From NCBI GenBank assembly GCA_025449725.1, contig JANWIU010000159.1, positions 1 to 10,845 of the forward strand: DNA of 10,845 bases, read 5' to 3'. The position numbers and the translations under genes are program-made. Shown here piece after piece: positions 1-6,713 of this stretch. Every line of letters starts with the position of its first letter. Position 1 is the first letter of the stretch. Under the pieces are notes generated by a model, which was given only the letters and a program-made list of their open reading frames with translations, ran no database searches and had not been told where the DNA came from. This stretch comes from Pseudobdellovibrio sp. (GTDB lineage Bacteria > Bdellovibrionota > Bdellovibrionia > Bdellovibrionales > Bdellovibrionaceae).

Positions 1-426
1 CGCGGGTGGATAAAAGAACCCGACGGACTCATTGAATTGCCATTAGAATTGGATTCTACAGGCGAACTTGTGCCTTGCGAGACCCGCTACCGCACTTTAG
101 AGAAAATTGAGCACAACGTAAAGATCAGCAAAAAATTCGATACAAGCCGCTATTCCCTTGTAGAGGTCTCACCGAAAACCGGGCGATGGCATCAGATTCG
201 CCGGCATATGAACCGCGTTTCTCACCCAATTGTAGGTGACCGCGAACACGGAGACTCCCACCATAACCGGTACTTCCGGGACCAGCTTCAGATTGACGGC
301 CTTTGCCTTTGGGCCAAAGAGCTGACCTTCACCCACCCTGCAAGTGGTGCACGCGTGAAATTCACTTCTCCGCAGTCGGTTAAATGGACCGCGATATTTA
401 AATTATTTAGTTTTCAACCAGCGTAA
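1..426 (+). CDS. truC: tRNA pseudouridine synthase, TruC-like (3' part; 5' end outside window)
   Basis: The reading frame is open from the left edge, so this is the C-terminal 141 residues of a longer gene. It resembles the RluA/TruC family, which isomerises uridine to pseudouridine in RNA; TruC acts on U65 of some tRNAs in the cytoplasm. The visible part carries the family's C-terminal core: a G-R-W-H-Q-I-R-R-H motif followed by H-P-I-V-G-D, then a G-D-S-H-H-N-R-Y-F-R segment, which is more typical of TruC than of RluC or RluD, and a final L-x-F-x-H-P. The catalytic aspartate (in the H-R-L-D motif) should lie upstream of the window and cannot be checked. A TTG at 37 is not the start because the homologous sequence continues upstream of it. 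The last 24 bases overlap the end of the convergent rarA gene. Confidence 0.85.
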   Translation, partial: RGWIKEPDGLIELPLELDSTGELVPCETRYRTLEKIEHNVKISKKFDTSRYSLVEVSPKTGRWHQIRRHMNRVSHPIVGDREHGDSHHNRYFRDQLQIDGLCLWAKELTFTHPASGARVKFTSPQSVKWTAIFKLFSFQPA

Positions 427-1680
427 GAATTCATTGATGATTTTTTCGTGGCCGCGTTGGGAAGGTTCGTAAAATTTTTGCGGACTGATAGATGGTGGCC
501 AGTAGCTCTGTTCGACATAGGCTTTTTCAAAATCATGCGGATACACGTATTCACCGGAAGATTTCTGCGAAGACTTTAGTGCCGCCGGCAAATCAATACT
601 TCCGGTCTCTGCTACAAAAGCTTTAGCTTTGTTCCAGGCCGAATAGGAGCGGTTTGATTTCGGACAGCTTGCAAGAAAGGTTACCACTTGAGCCAGATTA
701 ATGGCCGCCTCAGGTAACCCGATAGCTTCAACGGCTTCAAGCCCCGCTACCGCCAACGGAAGCGCGCGCGGTTCTGCATTGCCGATATCTTCGCTGGCTA
801 ATATAATTAATCGTCTAGCGATAAAGACAGAGTCTTCCCCGCCTTCCAGCATGCGGGCCATATAGTATAAGGCCGCATCTGCGTCGCTTCCTCTGACTGA
901 TTTAATGAAGGCAGAAATGGTATCGTAATGCTGATCAGAAGATTTATCGTAAGCAATAATCTTGTTTCCGACCAGCTGAACTAAAACTTCAACCGACATC
1001 GGAAAATACTCTTTACTGATTTTAAAAAGTTCTAAAGCTGATTCTAAAAAATTAAAAAATTTCCGTCCGTCACCATCAGATAAGGAAACTAATTTTTCAA
1101 AGGCTTCAGTTGTAACTAATTGATTGACGTCTACACCTTCGTACTTGGCAATCTTTTCAGCCAGCTTTACGAAACTTTCTCTTTCGAGTCTCTTAAATTG
1201 CAGCACCTGACAACGACTAAGCAAGGCACGGTTAAGTTCATAACTGGGGTGTTCAGTGGTGGCCCCTACAAGATACAGTTCGCCTTTTTCAATATACGGA
1301 AGTAAAACATCCTGCTGAGCTTTATTAAACCGGTGAATTTCGTCTACGAACAACAGCGTTTTTTCGCTTTGCTCTGCCAGCCGCTCTTTGCCGGATTCTC
1401 CTGCAGCTTTTAAATCTTTGACTCCGGCATCAACGGCGTTCAAGGCCACAAAATGCGCCTTGGCGGAATTAGCCAGTGCCCTTGCGAAGCTGGTTTTACC
1501 GGTTCCAGGAGGGCCCGTAATGATTATATTAACCAAACGCCCGTGTTTAAGCAGCTTACCGATAGGCTGCTTTTCGCTTAATATATGATCCTGACCAATG
1601 ACATCTTCCACTACTTTAGGGCGCAGGCGTTCTGCCAGCGGACGCAATTCAGGGTTTATACTTTGCTCAAACAATTCCAT
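403..1680 (-). CDS. rarA: Replication-associated recombination protein A (AAA+ ATPase, RarA/MgsA)
   Basis: This is a full-length RarA/MgsA/WRNIP1-type AAA+ ATPase of 425 residues, the usual family size. These proteins act at stalled replication forks, are related to clamp-loader subunits, and contact SSB. Visible motifs are Walker A G-P-P-G-T-G-K-T (residues 56-63), Walker B with D-E-I-H (about 113-116), sensor-1 region G-A-T-T-E-H-P-S (139-146) and an arginine-finger S-R-C (155-157). The C-terminal half has the MgsA tetramerisation signature (R-G-S-D-x-D-A-A-L-Y-Y-M-A-R-M) and the S-E-D-I-G-N-A segment. The start ATG has no good Shine-Dalgarno sequence; a possible promoter lies immediately upstream. 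The gene overlaps the convergent truC by 24 bases at the 3' end and is divergent from the PhoD-like gene. Assignment is secure; the exact cellular role here is inferred from the family. Confidence 0.95.
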   Translation of the reverse strand: MELFEQSINPELRPLAERLRPKVVEDVIGQDHILSEKQPIGKLLKHGRLVNIIITGPPGTGKTSFARALANSAKAHFVALNAVDAGVKDLKAAGESGKERLAEQSEKTLLFVDEIHRFNKAQQDVLLPYIEKGELYLVGATTEHPSYELNRALLSRCQVLQFKRLERESFVKLAEKIAKYEGVDVNQLVTTEAFEKLVSLSDGDGRKFFNFLESALELFKISKEYFPMSVEVLVQLVGNKIIAYDKSSDQHYDTISAFIKSVRGSDADAALYYMARMLEGGEDSVFIARRLIILASEDIGNAEPRALPLAVAGLEAVEAIGLPEAAINLAQVVTFLASCPKSNRSYSAWNKAKAFVAETGSIDLPAALKSSQKSSGEYVYPHDFEKAYVEQSYWPPSISPQKFYEPSQRGHEKIINEFLRWLKTK

Positions 1681-1688
1681 CTTTGAAA

Positions 1689-1717
1689 ACCATAGTGTTT
1701 GCTGTCGCGGGAAGCAA
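1689..1717 (-). promoter_or_regulatory. Possible sigma-70-type promoter of rarA
   Basis: On the minus strand, TTGCTT (1712-1717) and TATGGT (1689-1694) are separated by exactly 17 bases. The matches to TTGACA and TATAAT are only 3/6 and 4/6. If used, transcription would begin within a few bases of the rarA ATG at 1680, giving a leaderless or nearly leaderless mRNA, which fits the absence of a Shine-Dalgarno sequence. This is weak evidence from consensus matching alone. Confidence 0.3.
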
Positions 1718-1758
1718 GGGATTACAGAATAAATAGCTGTGCATCAGAACGAAAATAA

Positions 1759-1787
1759 TTGTCAGCGATTCAGATCCAAATTAAAAC
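1759..1787 (+). promoter_or_regulatory. Likely sigma-70-type promoter of the PhoD-like gene group
   Basis: TTGTCA (1759-1764, 5/6 match to TTGACA) and TAAAAC (1782-1787, 4/6 match to TATAAT) are separated by exactly 17 bases. Transcription would start near 1794, just before the GAGG ribosome-binding site at 1799-1802 and the ATG at 1807. The first in-frame TTG (1759) lies inside the -35 hexamer, which argues against that codon being the translation start. Confidence 0.5.
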
Positions 1788-1806
1788 TAATTTCATGCGA
1801 GGTTTT

Positions 1807-3180
1807 ATGTTCAAATTTGTTGTATTATCTTTAAGCTTTTGTTTTTTTTCATGTGCCAACATGGGGGCCAGTGGCCAGACGCAAAAGTTTAAAACGGCCG
1901 AAGAGTATTCAAAATCAAAAGAGTTTAAGCCCGGGAAATTAGTCATCATTCAAGGGCCGACTTCAGATCACGAAACCAATATTAACATTCTTGTTCCACG
2001 CTTGAAAAATTATAAATATATTGTTGAATCGCCGGAAGGAAAAGAATCTTTTGCTGACGAATATGAAACGATCGGTGCGCCGGTCATTCACTGGAAGATC
2101 GAAAAAATTAATATCAAAAATTTAGAGCCCAATAAAGACTACACCCTTAAGGTCGTAGATGAATTCCGCGGTTCTAACACGGTGGTTGATACCCGTACCT
2201 TCCGCGCTTTAGATGTGACCGGGTACAAAGCGCGCTTCGCCTATGCATCCTGCATGGCTGATGACTATCGTTTTACAGAGGTGATTGATCCCATGTGGGC
2301 CAAAATGCAATCGCTTAATCCGGATTTTATCGTGTTAAACGGCGACGTCGTTTATGTGGATTCTTTTGAATTTGTTGAACGTCAAAAGGCAACTGATCTT
2401 GATATCTGGCAAAGATTTATTGATTCTTTCAACCGCCTTCCGATCTACCATTGGACAACCTTAAAACCTATTTTTGCCACATGGGATGATCATGACTTCG
2501 GAACAAATGACGGAGACCGAAACTTCACTTCGAAGCAAGCTGCAAGAAGCATCTTTTTAGGATTTTTCGGCGGAAAGAATATTCCAGGCGTTTACCAACT
2601 TGAGAATGAATCGGTTTACTTTTCATTAAATGCATTTCACCAACGAATGTTGTTTTTAGATGATCGTTACTTCCGTCAGCCAAATAAAGAACAAAAAGAA
2701 GCAGAAAAGTTTGCTCACTGGGGAGAGAAACAACATAACTGGGTCATGAACACCTTAAACTCCGAGCCTTCACCTGCGTGGCTGTTTAACGGCAATCAAT
2801 TCTTTAGCGGAGTGGATCTTAGCTACAAGGAATCGATTCAAAGTAATAACCCCGTTCACTTCCAACAAATTCTGGAAGATCTTAAAAAAGTGAAGGCACC
2901 GGTTGTATTGGCTTCAGGTGACATCCATTTTTCAGAAGTGATGCGAATCCCATCTGACAAGATCGGCTATGAAACCTATGAATTCACTTCAAGCTCTATG
3001 CACAGCTACACCGGTAGCGGCTGGGATAACCCACTTAGAGTGCCTGGCGCATTTTCTAAAGAGTTCAATTTCATGCTGATCAACTCTACTAGCCGTGATG
3101 GTGGACTAGATATTGATGTGGAAAGCTGGGGCCTGGCTAACAAGCCTTACTTTAAGAACAGTTTTCAGGTACGCAAATAA
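1807..3180 (+). CDS. PhoD-family alkaline phosphatase/phosphodiesterase, lipoprotein
   Basis: This is a 457-residue metallophosphoesterase of the PhoD type, which in known members hydrolyses phosphomono- or diesters at an Fe3+/Ca2+ site outside the cytoplasm. Candidate metal and active-site residues are present: Cys149 in A-S-C, Asp180 and Tyr183 in N-G-D-V-V-Y, the W-D-D-H-D-F motif (226-231) followed by Asn234, and Asp372/His374 in S-G-D-I-H-F. The N-terminus is a short hydrophobic signal ending in a lipobox-like F-F-S-C (Cys16), so it is probably lipid-anchored. An extra N-terminal domain of about 120 residues precedes the catalytic part, as in other PhoD proteins. The start at 1807 is chosen because GAGG lies 4 bases upstream and the predicted promoter overlaps the earlier in-frame TTG; ATG 1795 is the alternative. 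There is no twin-arginine motif. The haem beta-barrel gene follows 50 bases downstream with no visible terminator, suggesting cotranscription. The substrate is unknown. Confidence 0.88.
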   Translation: MFKFVVLSLSFCFFSCANMGASGQTQKFKTAEEYSKSKEFKPGKLVIIQGPTSDHETNINILVPRLKNYKYIVESPEGKESFADEYETIGAPVIHWKIEKINIKNLEPNKDYTLKVVDEFRGSNTVVDTRTFRALDVTGYKARFAYASCMADDYRFTEVIDPMWAKMQSLNPDFIVLNGDVVYVDSFEFVERQKATDLDIWQRFIDSFNRLPIYHWTTLKPIFATWDDHDFGTNDGDRNFTSKQAARSIFLGFFGGKNIPGVYQLENESVYFSLNAFHQRMLFLDDRYFRQPNKEQKEAEKFAHWGEKQHNWVMNTLNSEPSPAWLFNGNQFFSGVDLSYKESIQSNNPVHFQQILEDLKKVKAPVVLASGDIHFSEVMRIPSDKIGYETYEFTSSSMHSYTGSGWDNPLRVPGAFSKEFNFMLINSTSRDGGLDIDVESWGLANKPYFKNSFQVRK

Positions 3181-3230
3181 CTCGAAGCATCAAGCATCGT
3201 CAGTGATTTGATTTGTTGTCACACTTAGGA

Positions 3231-4394
3231 GTGATCAAAAAGCTTCTTGTTACGGCCGCATTGTGGTTTCCGCTTTATGCCTTTGGCTATCCTGATTTCA
3301 TATCGTTAGGATACAAATCCTGTATTACTTGCCACTTTAACGGAATGGGCGGAGGAGCCTTAACCGACTACGGCAGATCTTTGTTCGCAACTGAAATTGC
3401 GTCCACTGAGCCTGGCGTTTCTGAAGAAGCTCTCAGCAATCAGTCAGGATTTTTAGGTAAGACTCAAATCCCGTGGTGGATCAGACCGGGTTTTAAATTT
3501 CGCGGAATGTTTTTACGAACGCGGCTGGAAGACAGTAAGAATTCTACTACCCGGTTGATTCCCATGCAGGTCAGCTTTAACACCGCCTTACTTCTTGATG
3601 AACGTGCCGATAAAGTATTCGTTGGAACAGTCGATTACATGCCGACCCCTTCCCGCTTCGGAACCACGAATGAAAAAAAGCCTATGAGCTTAGTTTCAAA
3701 AGATTATTACTTCAGATGGTTGGTAACGAAAGGTTATATCCTTTATGCCGGTCTTATGGATAAACCTTATGGCATTCGCCACCCTGACCATACGGCGTTC
3801 AACCGCGGCGTAAACGGTTTCGGTCTAAACCAGAATGACCAGTCTCATGGGATTATTCTGCAAATGAATTTTGAAAAATACGAAATGTTTTTGGACTACT
3901 TTGTCGGAAATCAAAATCAGGATGAAAACCTGCGACAAAAAGGTTTTAGCATTATGGGCGAATACGCTTTCGATAAAGAAATCACTTTCGGCGCTTCGTT
4001 TTTAAAAAGTAAAAATGAATTTTTAGATATGACACGTGCATCGGTTCATTCAAGAGTGGGCTTTGCTAAAGGAAAGTCATTGATGGCAGAGCTGGGCTTT
4101 CGCACCGACAAGCCATTACAAATTTCTGACCCGGAAGAAAACGGATTTTACAGCTACATTCAGTCGCTCATTGCGTTTGCAAAAGGTTACAATGTTCTTT
4201 CAACTTATCAAATATACAAAGATGATCTCACCAGCACAGGGACAGTGAGAAACCGTTTGGGAATCGGACTTTTGGCGTTTCCATGGCAAAAAACCGAAAT
4301 TCGTGCGGAACTTATAAATGACAGAACAGTAGCGGACCAGAGCTCCGTTCCCGATACTTGGACAGCCCAGGCACAGGTGCACTTGTCATGGTAA
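3231..4394 (+). CDS. Predicted outer-membrane beta-barrel with N-terminal CxxCH haem motif
   Basis: I cannot give this a functional name. The product (about 387 residues) begins with a Sec signal (n-region I-K-K, hydrophobic core, predicted cleavage after A-F-G) and the mature protein starts with Y-P-D-F. Soon after come a single C-I-T-C-H motif (Cys31, Cys34 and His35 from the GTG start) and a G-G-G-A-L-T-D-Y-G-R stretch. Similar N-termini occur in putative cytochrome/porin-like proteins of Bdellovibrio-type and other Gram-negative bacteria (recalled, not searched). The remainder is rich in alternating aromatic and polar strands and ends in Trp, consistent with an outer-membrane barrel recognised by the BAM machinery. 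The start is uncertain: the GTG at 3231 gives the better signal peptide but its AGGA is directly adjacent with no spacing, while TTG 3213 and 3216 lack a ribosome-binding site. The next gene overlaps its stop codon. Confidence 0.75.
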   Translation: MIKKLLVTAALWFPLYAFGYPDFISLGYKSCITCHFNGMGGGALTDYGRSLFATEIASTEPGVSEEALSNQSGFLGKTQIPWWIRPGFKFRGMFLRTRLEDSKNSTTRLIPMQVSFNTALLLDERADKVFVGTVDYMPTPSRFGTTNEKKPMSLVSKDYYFRWLVTKGYILYAGLMDKPYGIRHPDHTAFNRGVNGFGLNQNDQSHGIILQMNFEKYEMFLDYFVGNQNQDENLRQKGFSIMGEYAFDKEITFGASFLKSKNEFLDMTRASVHSRVGFAKGKSLMAELGFRTDKPLQISDPEENGFYSYIQSLIAFAKGYNVLSTYQIYKDDLTSTGTVRNRLGIGLLAFPWQKTEIRAELINDRTVADQSSVPDTWTAQAQVHLSW

Positions 4395-4921
4395 AATATT
4401 TTGTAAGCTTAATTTTATTTTTTGTTGTTCAGGCCAAGGCTGGATATTTTGTCGGCTTTCAAAACAATTCCTGGCAGGATGCCATTCCTGTTACCTACAC
4501 AGATTCAGGCACCGGTCAGAGAGTCACTTTTTATGCGACCACAACATTTTCTACCATCTCTGCCGGTGGCGGATGGGAAGGTTTGTATGCGGTTCGTTGG
4601 CGTTATGCCGTAGATGCTTACTTACATACAGGCACAGCCGATTTATTAAAAATTCAGGGCTCGGTAAGCCCGAGAAAAAATATTTCTTCGCAGTGGGTGT
4701 CAGGAAAGATCAATTACCGGATTTCAAAAACTTTTTCTTTGGGCCCGCAACTGGTGGTAAACAGCATTCAGGTTCCAGACACCGGAAGCGCCACTAGCCT
4801 TGGATTATTACTGAATTCGGAAATTGAAATGTATGACAACTTACGTTTTGTTCAGACTTACGGAACGATGAACGATAGCGGCACTATTGCTTACACCATT
4901 GGAATTCAAAAATTATTTTAA
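4388..4921 (+). CDS. Small predicted outer-membrane beta-barrel protein
   Basis: The family is not recognised. The 177-residue product has a Sec signal peptide ending A-K-A (predicted cleavage before G-Y-F-V-G-F) and a mature part made of short amphipathic segments with many Gly, Tyr, Trp and Ser residues. It ends in Phe after an I-G-I-Q-K-L segment, the usual C-terminal signature of a BAM-assembled barrel. Its size would fit an 8-strand barrel. The ATG lies inside the last codons of the upstream haem-barrel gene (ATGGTAA, a 7-base overlap), with AGGTG 8 bases upstream, so translation is probably coupled and the two proteins may be made in fixed ratio. An in-frame TTG at 4358 is rejected because it would add residues before an otherwise normal signal peptide. 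The gene ends 5 bases from the stop of the convergent haem lipoprotein gene. Confidence 0.75.
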   Translation: MVKYFVSLILFFVVQAKAGYFVGFQNNSWQDAIPVTYTDSGTGQRVTFYATTTFSTISAGGGWEGLYAVRWRYAVDAYLHTGTADLLKIQGSVSPRKNISSQWVSGKINYRISKTFSLGPQLVVNSIQVPDTGSATSLGLLLNSEIEMYDNLRFVQTYGTMNDSGTIAYTIGIQKLF

Positions 4922-4926
4922 TCAAA

Positions 4927-5295
4927 TTAGAGCGCTGAAATCCAGGCATGCATCGCGGATAAATCCGCTGTTGCAATTGGCGGATACCCGGATGTCGGCA
5001 TGTTGTGCGGACCAGGACCTTCATTAGCCAATAAATTCCGATAATAAAGTTTAGAATCAGCAGGGCTTCCGCGAACGACAAGACCCGCATCTATGAAATC
5101 CTGTTCTAAGTAACGCTTCCAAGCGGCATGGCACTGTAAACAGTTAGCTTTGATAGCTGCCTTTGCGGTTAAAAAATTAGGAGATCCAGAATCGATAAAT
5201 TCACCGTAAAGAATTTCATCTAAACTGCTGGAGTTTTCGATCTTACCGCAGCTTGAGAAAATTATTAAAAAGATGAAAGCAAAAGTTTTTTTCAT
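4927..5295 (-). CDS. Small monohaem c-type cytochrome-like lipoprotein
   Basis: This 122-residue protein has a lipoprotein signal ending F-S-S-C (Cys16), so it is probably anchored in the envelope. It carries one haem-attachment motif, C-L-Q-C-H (52-56), preceded by A-A-I-K-A-N as is usual for class I cytochromes, and a candidate distal axial ligand Met99 in an N-M-P motif. The segment V-R-G-S-P-A-D-S-K-L-Y-Y after the haem motif and the terminal A-W-I resemble the haem domains of the two larger lipoproteins upstream in the block, suggesting a shared domain family (planctomycete-type cytochrome c-like). Its start codon overlaps the stop of the YceI-like gene by one base (TAATG), with only a weak GAAGAA ribosome-binding site, so coupled translation is likely. 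Electron transfer is inferred from the motif; partners are unknown. Confidence 0.85.
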   Translation of the reverse strand: MKKTFAFIFLIIFSSCGKIENSSSLDEILYGEFIDSGSPNFLTAKAAIKANCLQCHAAWKRYLEQDFIDAGLVVRGSPADSKLYYRNLLANEGPGPHNMPTSGYPPIATADLSAMHAWISAL

Positions 5296-5900
5296 TATTT
5301 CTTCGGTGCTGCCGGTTTGACGGCACTGCTTGGTGCCGGCTTTACAGTTGTTTTTGTTACAGCAGCTTTTGCTGTTGGTTTAGAGGTTGCTTTAGCTGCC
5401 GGCTTTGCCGCTTCCTTTTTAACCAAGGGAACGATCACTTCAACTTTAACTTCGTCTTCTACCCCTACACCCTTGTAGTTGATGTCTGCGATTCCGAAAT
5501 CTGAAGTCTTCATTTTGAAGATAGCTTTTAAGCGGTCTTTATTCTTGGCGTAATTACCTGTGATCTTTGCTTCTTTGTTTTTTACGATCAAAATACCGAT
5601 ACCTTTGCCGTCTTTACCCTTAGCAACTTTAAGAATGATATCCGGGTACTTTGATGCTTCTAAATATTTTTCGGCCATGTGCTCATCACGAAGAGAGATT
5701 CCGCTTTTTAAACTTTTAACCGGAACCTTGATGGTGGCTGCTTCTACTGAGCCATCAGGATTTTCTACTGCTTGCCCTGAAACTTTGTCGGATTCAGCCA
5801 CAAAATCGCCGGCAGGGTTTAATGTGACATATAATTTTAGGTTCTGGGCGAATGCCTGACTGAATACAAAAGATGAAATTAGAATTACCAACTTGAACAT
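5295..5900 (-). CDS. YceI-like periplasmic protein with Lys/Ala/Pro-rich tail
   Basis: This is a 201-residue exported protein with a Sec signal cleaved after A-F-A (residue 18). The core resembles the YceI family, whose members form a lipocalin-like barrel that binds polyisoprenoid-type lipids. The clearest hallmark is R-D-E-H-M-A-E-K-Y-L followed by Y-P-D-I (residues 71-88). The last 40 residues (161-201) form a low-complexity tail of Lys, Ala, Pro and Thr that is strongly basic and lies outside the YceI domain. AAGGA lies 7 bases before the ATG. YceI proteins and small cytochromes are often neighbours in bacterial genomes, and here the two reading frames overlap by one base. A 107-bp gap separates this gene from the diheme lipoprotein gene upstream. 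It holds no clear intrinsic terminator and no convincing promoter, so it may be the tail of the large operon or a separate unit. Confidence 0.82.
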   Translation of the reverse strand: MFKLVILISSFVFSQAFAQNLKLYVTLNPAGDFVAESDKVSGQAVENPDGSVEAATIKVPVKSLKSGISLRDEHMAEKYLEASKYPDIILKVAKGKDGKGIGILIVKNKEAKITGNYAKNKDRLKAIFKMKTSDFGIADINYKGVGVEDEVKVEVIVPLVKKEAAKPAAKATSKPTAKAAVTKTTVKPAPSSAVKPAAPKK

Positions 5901-6007
5901 GCAAGATTCCTTTAATCTAGAATATCGTAATTAGAGATATAGGAAAAATCCAGCGTTTTAGTGGGTTTATTTGTAAGTTATTTTACGGATACCGAATGGC
6001 TTGAATC

Positions 6008-6712
6008 CTAGTCGTTCTTAGCGCCTGCCATAATCCAATCATAAATGGCCTGTTGCTCTGCGGGACTTAGCTGCTGCCCGCCCCGTGGCATAAAGAATTG
6101 CGCCGATGGTGACCGAGTTACTGCTTGGTACATAAGGCTGGCATTTGGATTACCTGGTACAACTACTCCCGGAGATTGAAGCAAAGTCGTATAGTTAGTG
6201 TAATTCAATGTGCCGTTACGCTGAGTTGTCGTTATATGGCAAGATGCACATCTCGACAAAATGATGTTTCTGTAAATGCTGGTATAAGTACCATTCAGAG
6301 GAACCACTGACGGCGCAGAGCCCGGAGTCGAAGCTTCCATACCTGTTTGAACCCAGTTGTAAATCATCTGAACTTCCGGTGAAGAAAGTAGAGATGAATG
6401 GTCATCACGGCTAAAAAGTACAGTGTACAATGGTGAAGCGGCCGCCTGGCCGGGAATCGCGACGCGATAATATTTTAAACTTGCAACATCGGTAATGTAA
6501 TCAATTCCGCCCATAGCAACGGCGCCTGAATGGCACTGAGAACATTTAGTTTCAAGAATACCTTTAGCCAGACTTTCATTAGTTGAACCTAAAAGCGCCT
6601 GGGCATCTAAATCCATCGGAGCCATGCTATTTGAACAGTTTTGAAATCCGGCAAGTGAGGCCAAAACCCCTAAGCTGACTAAAATGATTTTCACTATACG
6701 TGTGTTTTTCAT
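6008..6712 (-). CDS. Diheme cytochrome-like lipoprotein, two planctomycete-type haem domains
   Basis: This 234-residue lipoprotein has a hydrophobic signal ending F-Q-N-C (Cys26), with an uncommon Asn at -1. It contains two tandem haem domains: C-S-Q-C-H (57-61) and C-A-S-C-H (155-159). Each is followed by a Gly/Asn-rich segment, a Pro-Gly turn (I-P-G-Q-A and V-P-G-N-P-N-A-S-L-M-Y), and a Y-N-W-V or Y-D-W-I motif; the second ends in A-G-A-K-N-D. This pattern matches planctomycete-type cytochrome c domains as I know them. The second domain has a candidate distal ligand Met208 in M-P-R; the first has no equivalent M-P. The start lies one base after the stop of the 620-residue lipoprotein gene, and the nearest GGAG is rather far upstream, so translation is probably coupled. 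Electron transfer at the envelope is inferred. Confidence 0.85.
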   Translation of the reverse strand: MKNTRIVKIILVSLGVLASLAGFQNCSNSMAPMDLDAQALLGSTNESLAKGILETKCSQCHSGAVAMGGIDYITDVASLKYYRVAIPGQAAASPLYTVLFSRDDHSSLLSSPEVQMIYNWVQTGMEASTPGSAPSVVPLNGTYTSIYRNIILSRCASCHITTTQRNGTLNYTNYTTLLQSPGVVVPGNPNASLMYQAVTRSPSAQFFMPRGGQQLSPAEQQAIYDWIMAGAKND

Positions 6713-6713
6713 A

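Noticed and set aside
1120..1588. Short plus-strand open frames opposite rarA
   Set aside because: They are antisense to a highly conserved AAA+ gene and have no independent support.
1759..1806. Upstream TTG start giving a longer PhoD-like protein
   Set aside because: The TTG falls within a good -35 element, and a longer N-terminus would bury the signal peptide; ATG 1807 has a GAGG ribosome-binding site.
3200..3226. Possible hairpin (GTGA/TCAC) between the PhoD-like and haem-barrel genes
   Set aside because: The stem is only 4 bp with a long AT-rich loop and no T-run, so it is not a credible terminator.
4422..4797. Two out-of-frame plus-strand open frames inside the small beta-barrel gene
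   Set aside because: They overlap the barrel gene in other frames, which has a signal peptide, coupled start and C-terminal Phe; the shadows have none of these.
5560..5859. Plus-strand 99-codon open frame opposite the YceI-like gene
   Set aside because: It lies wholly antisense to a well-supported gene, shows no family resemblance and has no convincing ribosome-binding site.
5970..6007. Possible terminator after the diheme lipoprotein gene
   Set aside because: Only 4-bp stems (GTAA/TTAC and GGAT/ATCC on the minus strand) are present, with no following T-run; too weak to call.
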